Shown here: positions 63,513 to 64,000 of the stretch, piece after piece
Layout of the letters: the number at the start of each line of letters is the position of its first letter
How positions within the stretch are numbered: the first letter of the stretch is position 1
Origin: Mesorhizobium koreense
Lineage (GTDB): Bacteria > Pseudomonadota > Alphaproteobacteria > Rhizobiales > Rhizobiaceae
Direction: 5' to 3'
DNA: 64,000 bases
Assembly (NCBI RefSeq): GCF_031656215.1
Contig: NZ_CP134228.1
Location: 4,669,001 to 4,733,000, forward strand
The notes under the pieces: generated by a model
What the model saw: only the letters and a program-made list of their open reading frames with translations
Told to the model about the DNA's origin: nothing
Database searches by the model: none
Position numbers and translations under genes: made by a program

Positions 63513-64000
63513 TCCAGAAATCGGATGATCGTGTCGCCATATTCGCGGCTGTCGAGAAGGGTGAAGCCCGGCCCCGCCTCGAAGGGAGCGCCGGCTGCCT
63601 CCTCGACCACGCAGAGCGCGCCCTGCTGGAGCCAGCCACCGGCGTTTGCTGCCTCAAGTGCCCCGCTGGCGAAATCCTTGCCGTAAGGAGGATCGGCGAG
63701 AAGCAGCGTGAAAGGCTGCATCGTGCCCACTTCGCCCAGCCTTGTCGCGTCCCGGCGGAATATCTTGGTACGGCCCTGAAGGCCGAACACTTCGACATTC
63801 TCGCGGATCAGGCCGCGCCCTTCGGCGGATTCCTCCACGAAGAGACAGAAGGACGCGCCGCGCGAAAGCGCCTCCAGCCCAAGCGCGCCGGTGCCGGCGA
63901 AAAGATCGAGCACGCGCGCGCCTTCTAGCCGGCCGTCAAAGCGGTGCGCGAGCACGTTGAAGACAGCCTCGCGCGTGCGGTCGGTGGTCGGCCGGATGGC
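63476..64000 (-). CDS. rsmD: 16S rRNA (guanine(966)-N(2))-methyltransferase, 5'-truncated by window edge
   Basis: The frame is open to the right edge, where it reads IRPTTDRTREAVFNVLAHRF, the usual RsmD N-terminal segment; only about 10-15 residues are missing. The SAM-binding motif is VLDLFAGTGALGLEALSRGA, and the catalytic DPPYGKDF follows. It methylates G966 of 16S rRNA. The C-terminal residues EHVSRKWAPVSG and the stop codon come from the palindromic repeat at 63468-63512. Homologues usually end near REYGDTxIxFL. Confidence 0.92.
   Translation of the reverse strand, partial: AIRPTTDRTREAVFNVLAHRFDGRLEGARVLDLFAGTGALGLEALSRGASFCLFVEESAEGRGLIRENVEVFGLQGRTKIFRRDATRLGEVGTMQPFTLLLADPPYGKDFASGALEAANAGGWLQQGALCVVEEAAGAPFEAGPGFTLLDSREYGDTIIRFLEHVSRKWAPVSG

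Overview
This window looks like chromosomal DNA from a GC-rich alphaproteobacterium of the order Hyphomicrobiales (Rhizobiales), most like Mesorhizobium or another member of Phyllobacteriaceae. The evidence is the mutL / DUF2093 / lpxK / waaA / DUF374 acyltransferase / DUF4170 / cysQ / pmbA gene order near the right end, a MutL with the endonuclease motif, and interspersed palindromic repeats of kinds common in that order. The genus is inferred. I found no rRNA, tRNA or CRISPR array and no intact insertion sequence. Both window edges cut genes (a TonB-type protein on the left, rsmD on the right).

Layout, left to right. 1-5.6 kb: a TonB C-terminus and a complete ribose-type ABC importer on the minus strand, followed by about 1 kb without a convincing gene that is built from repeats. 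5.6-10 kb: a YadG/YadH-type ABC exporter, then cystathionine beta-synthase and a cystathionine gamma-lyase-like enzyme (reverse transsulfuration) in an overlapping pair. 10-10.9 kb: five copies of a 46-bp repeat around a small GIY-YIG nuclease gene. 10.9-21.7 kb: an SDR and an enol-lactonase-like hydrolase, then a five-gene run in the order of the pimFABCD operon (dicarboxylate beta-oxidation), followed by a persulfide-dioxygenase-like protein and a DUF442 protein. 21.9-25.6 kb: a TRAP transporter and an Lrp-type regulator. 26-35.8 kb: tyrosine/homogentisate catabolism (hpd, hmgA, a fumarylacetoacetase-type hydrolase, a MarR regulator) with a satellite set of an FAD monooxygenase, DUF2783, DinB and two metallo-beta-lactamase-fold proteins. 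35.8-39.5 kb: a Phd/PIN toxin-antitoxin pair and the threonine-to-glycine genes kbl and tdh. 39.6-45 kb: an adenylate cyclase, an SRPBCC protein, an amino-acid ABC permease and binding protein without an ATPase, and glutaryl-CoA dehydrogenase, which fits downstream of pimelate breakdown. 45-47.7 kb: a GGDEF-EAL protein and queF. 47.8-49.8 kb: an accessory patch (DUF4238 and an AT-rich FRG-domain gene). 50-64 kb: mutL and the lipid A / Kdo block, pmbA, a KefB-type antiporter, a pair of M16 peptidases and rsmD.

The most interesting signal is the 46-bp repeat family. It has at least 15 near-complete copies and one remnant, most of them in inverted pairs that always have the same ends outermost. 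The only nuclease gene of its type in the window lies directly between two inverted copies, and one copy supplies its Shine-Dalgarno sequence. This resembles the nuclease-plus-target-repeat arrangement known for the Ssn family of single-strand-specific GIY-YIG nucleases. At least three other palindromic repeat families are present; one of them encodes the C-terminal tail and stop codon of rsmD.
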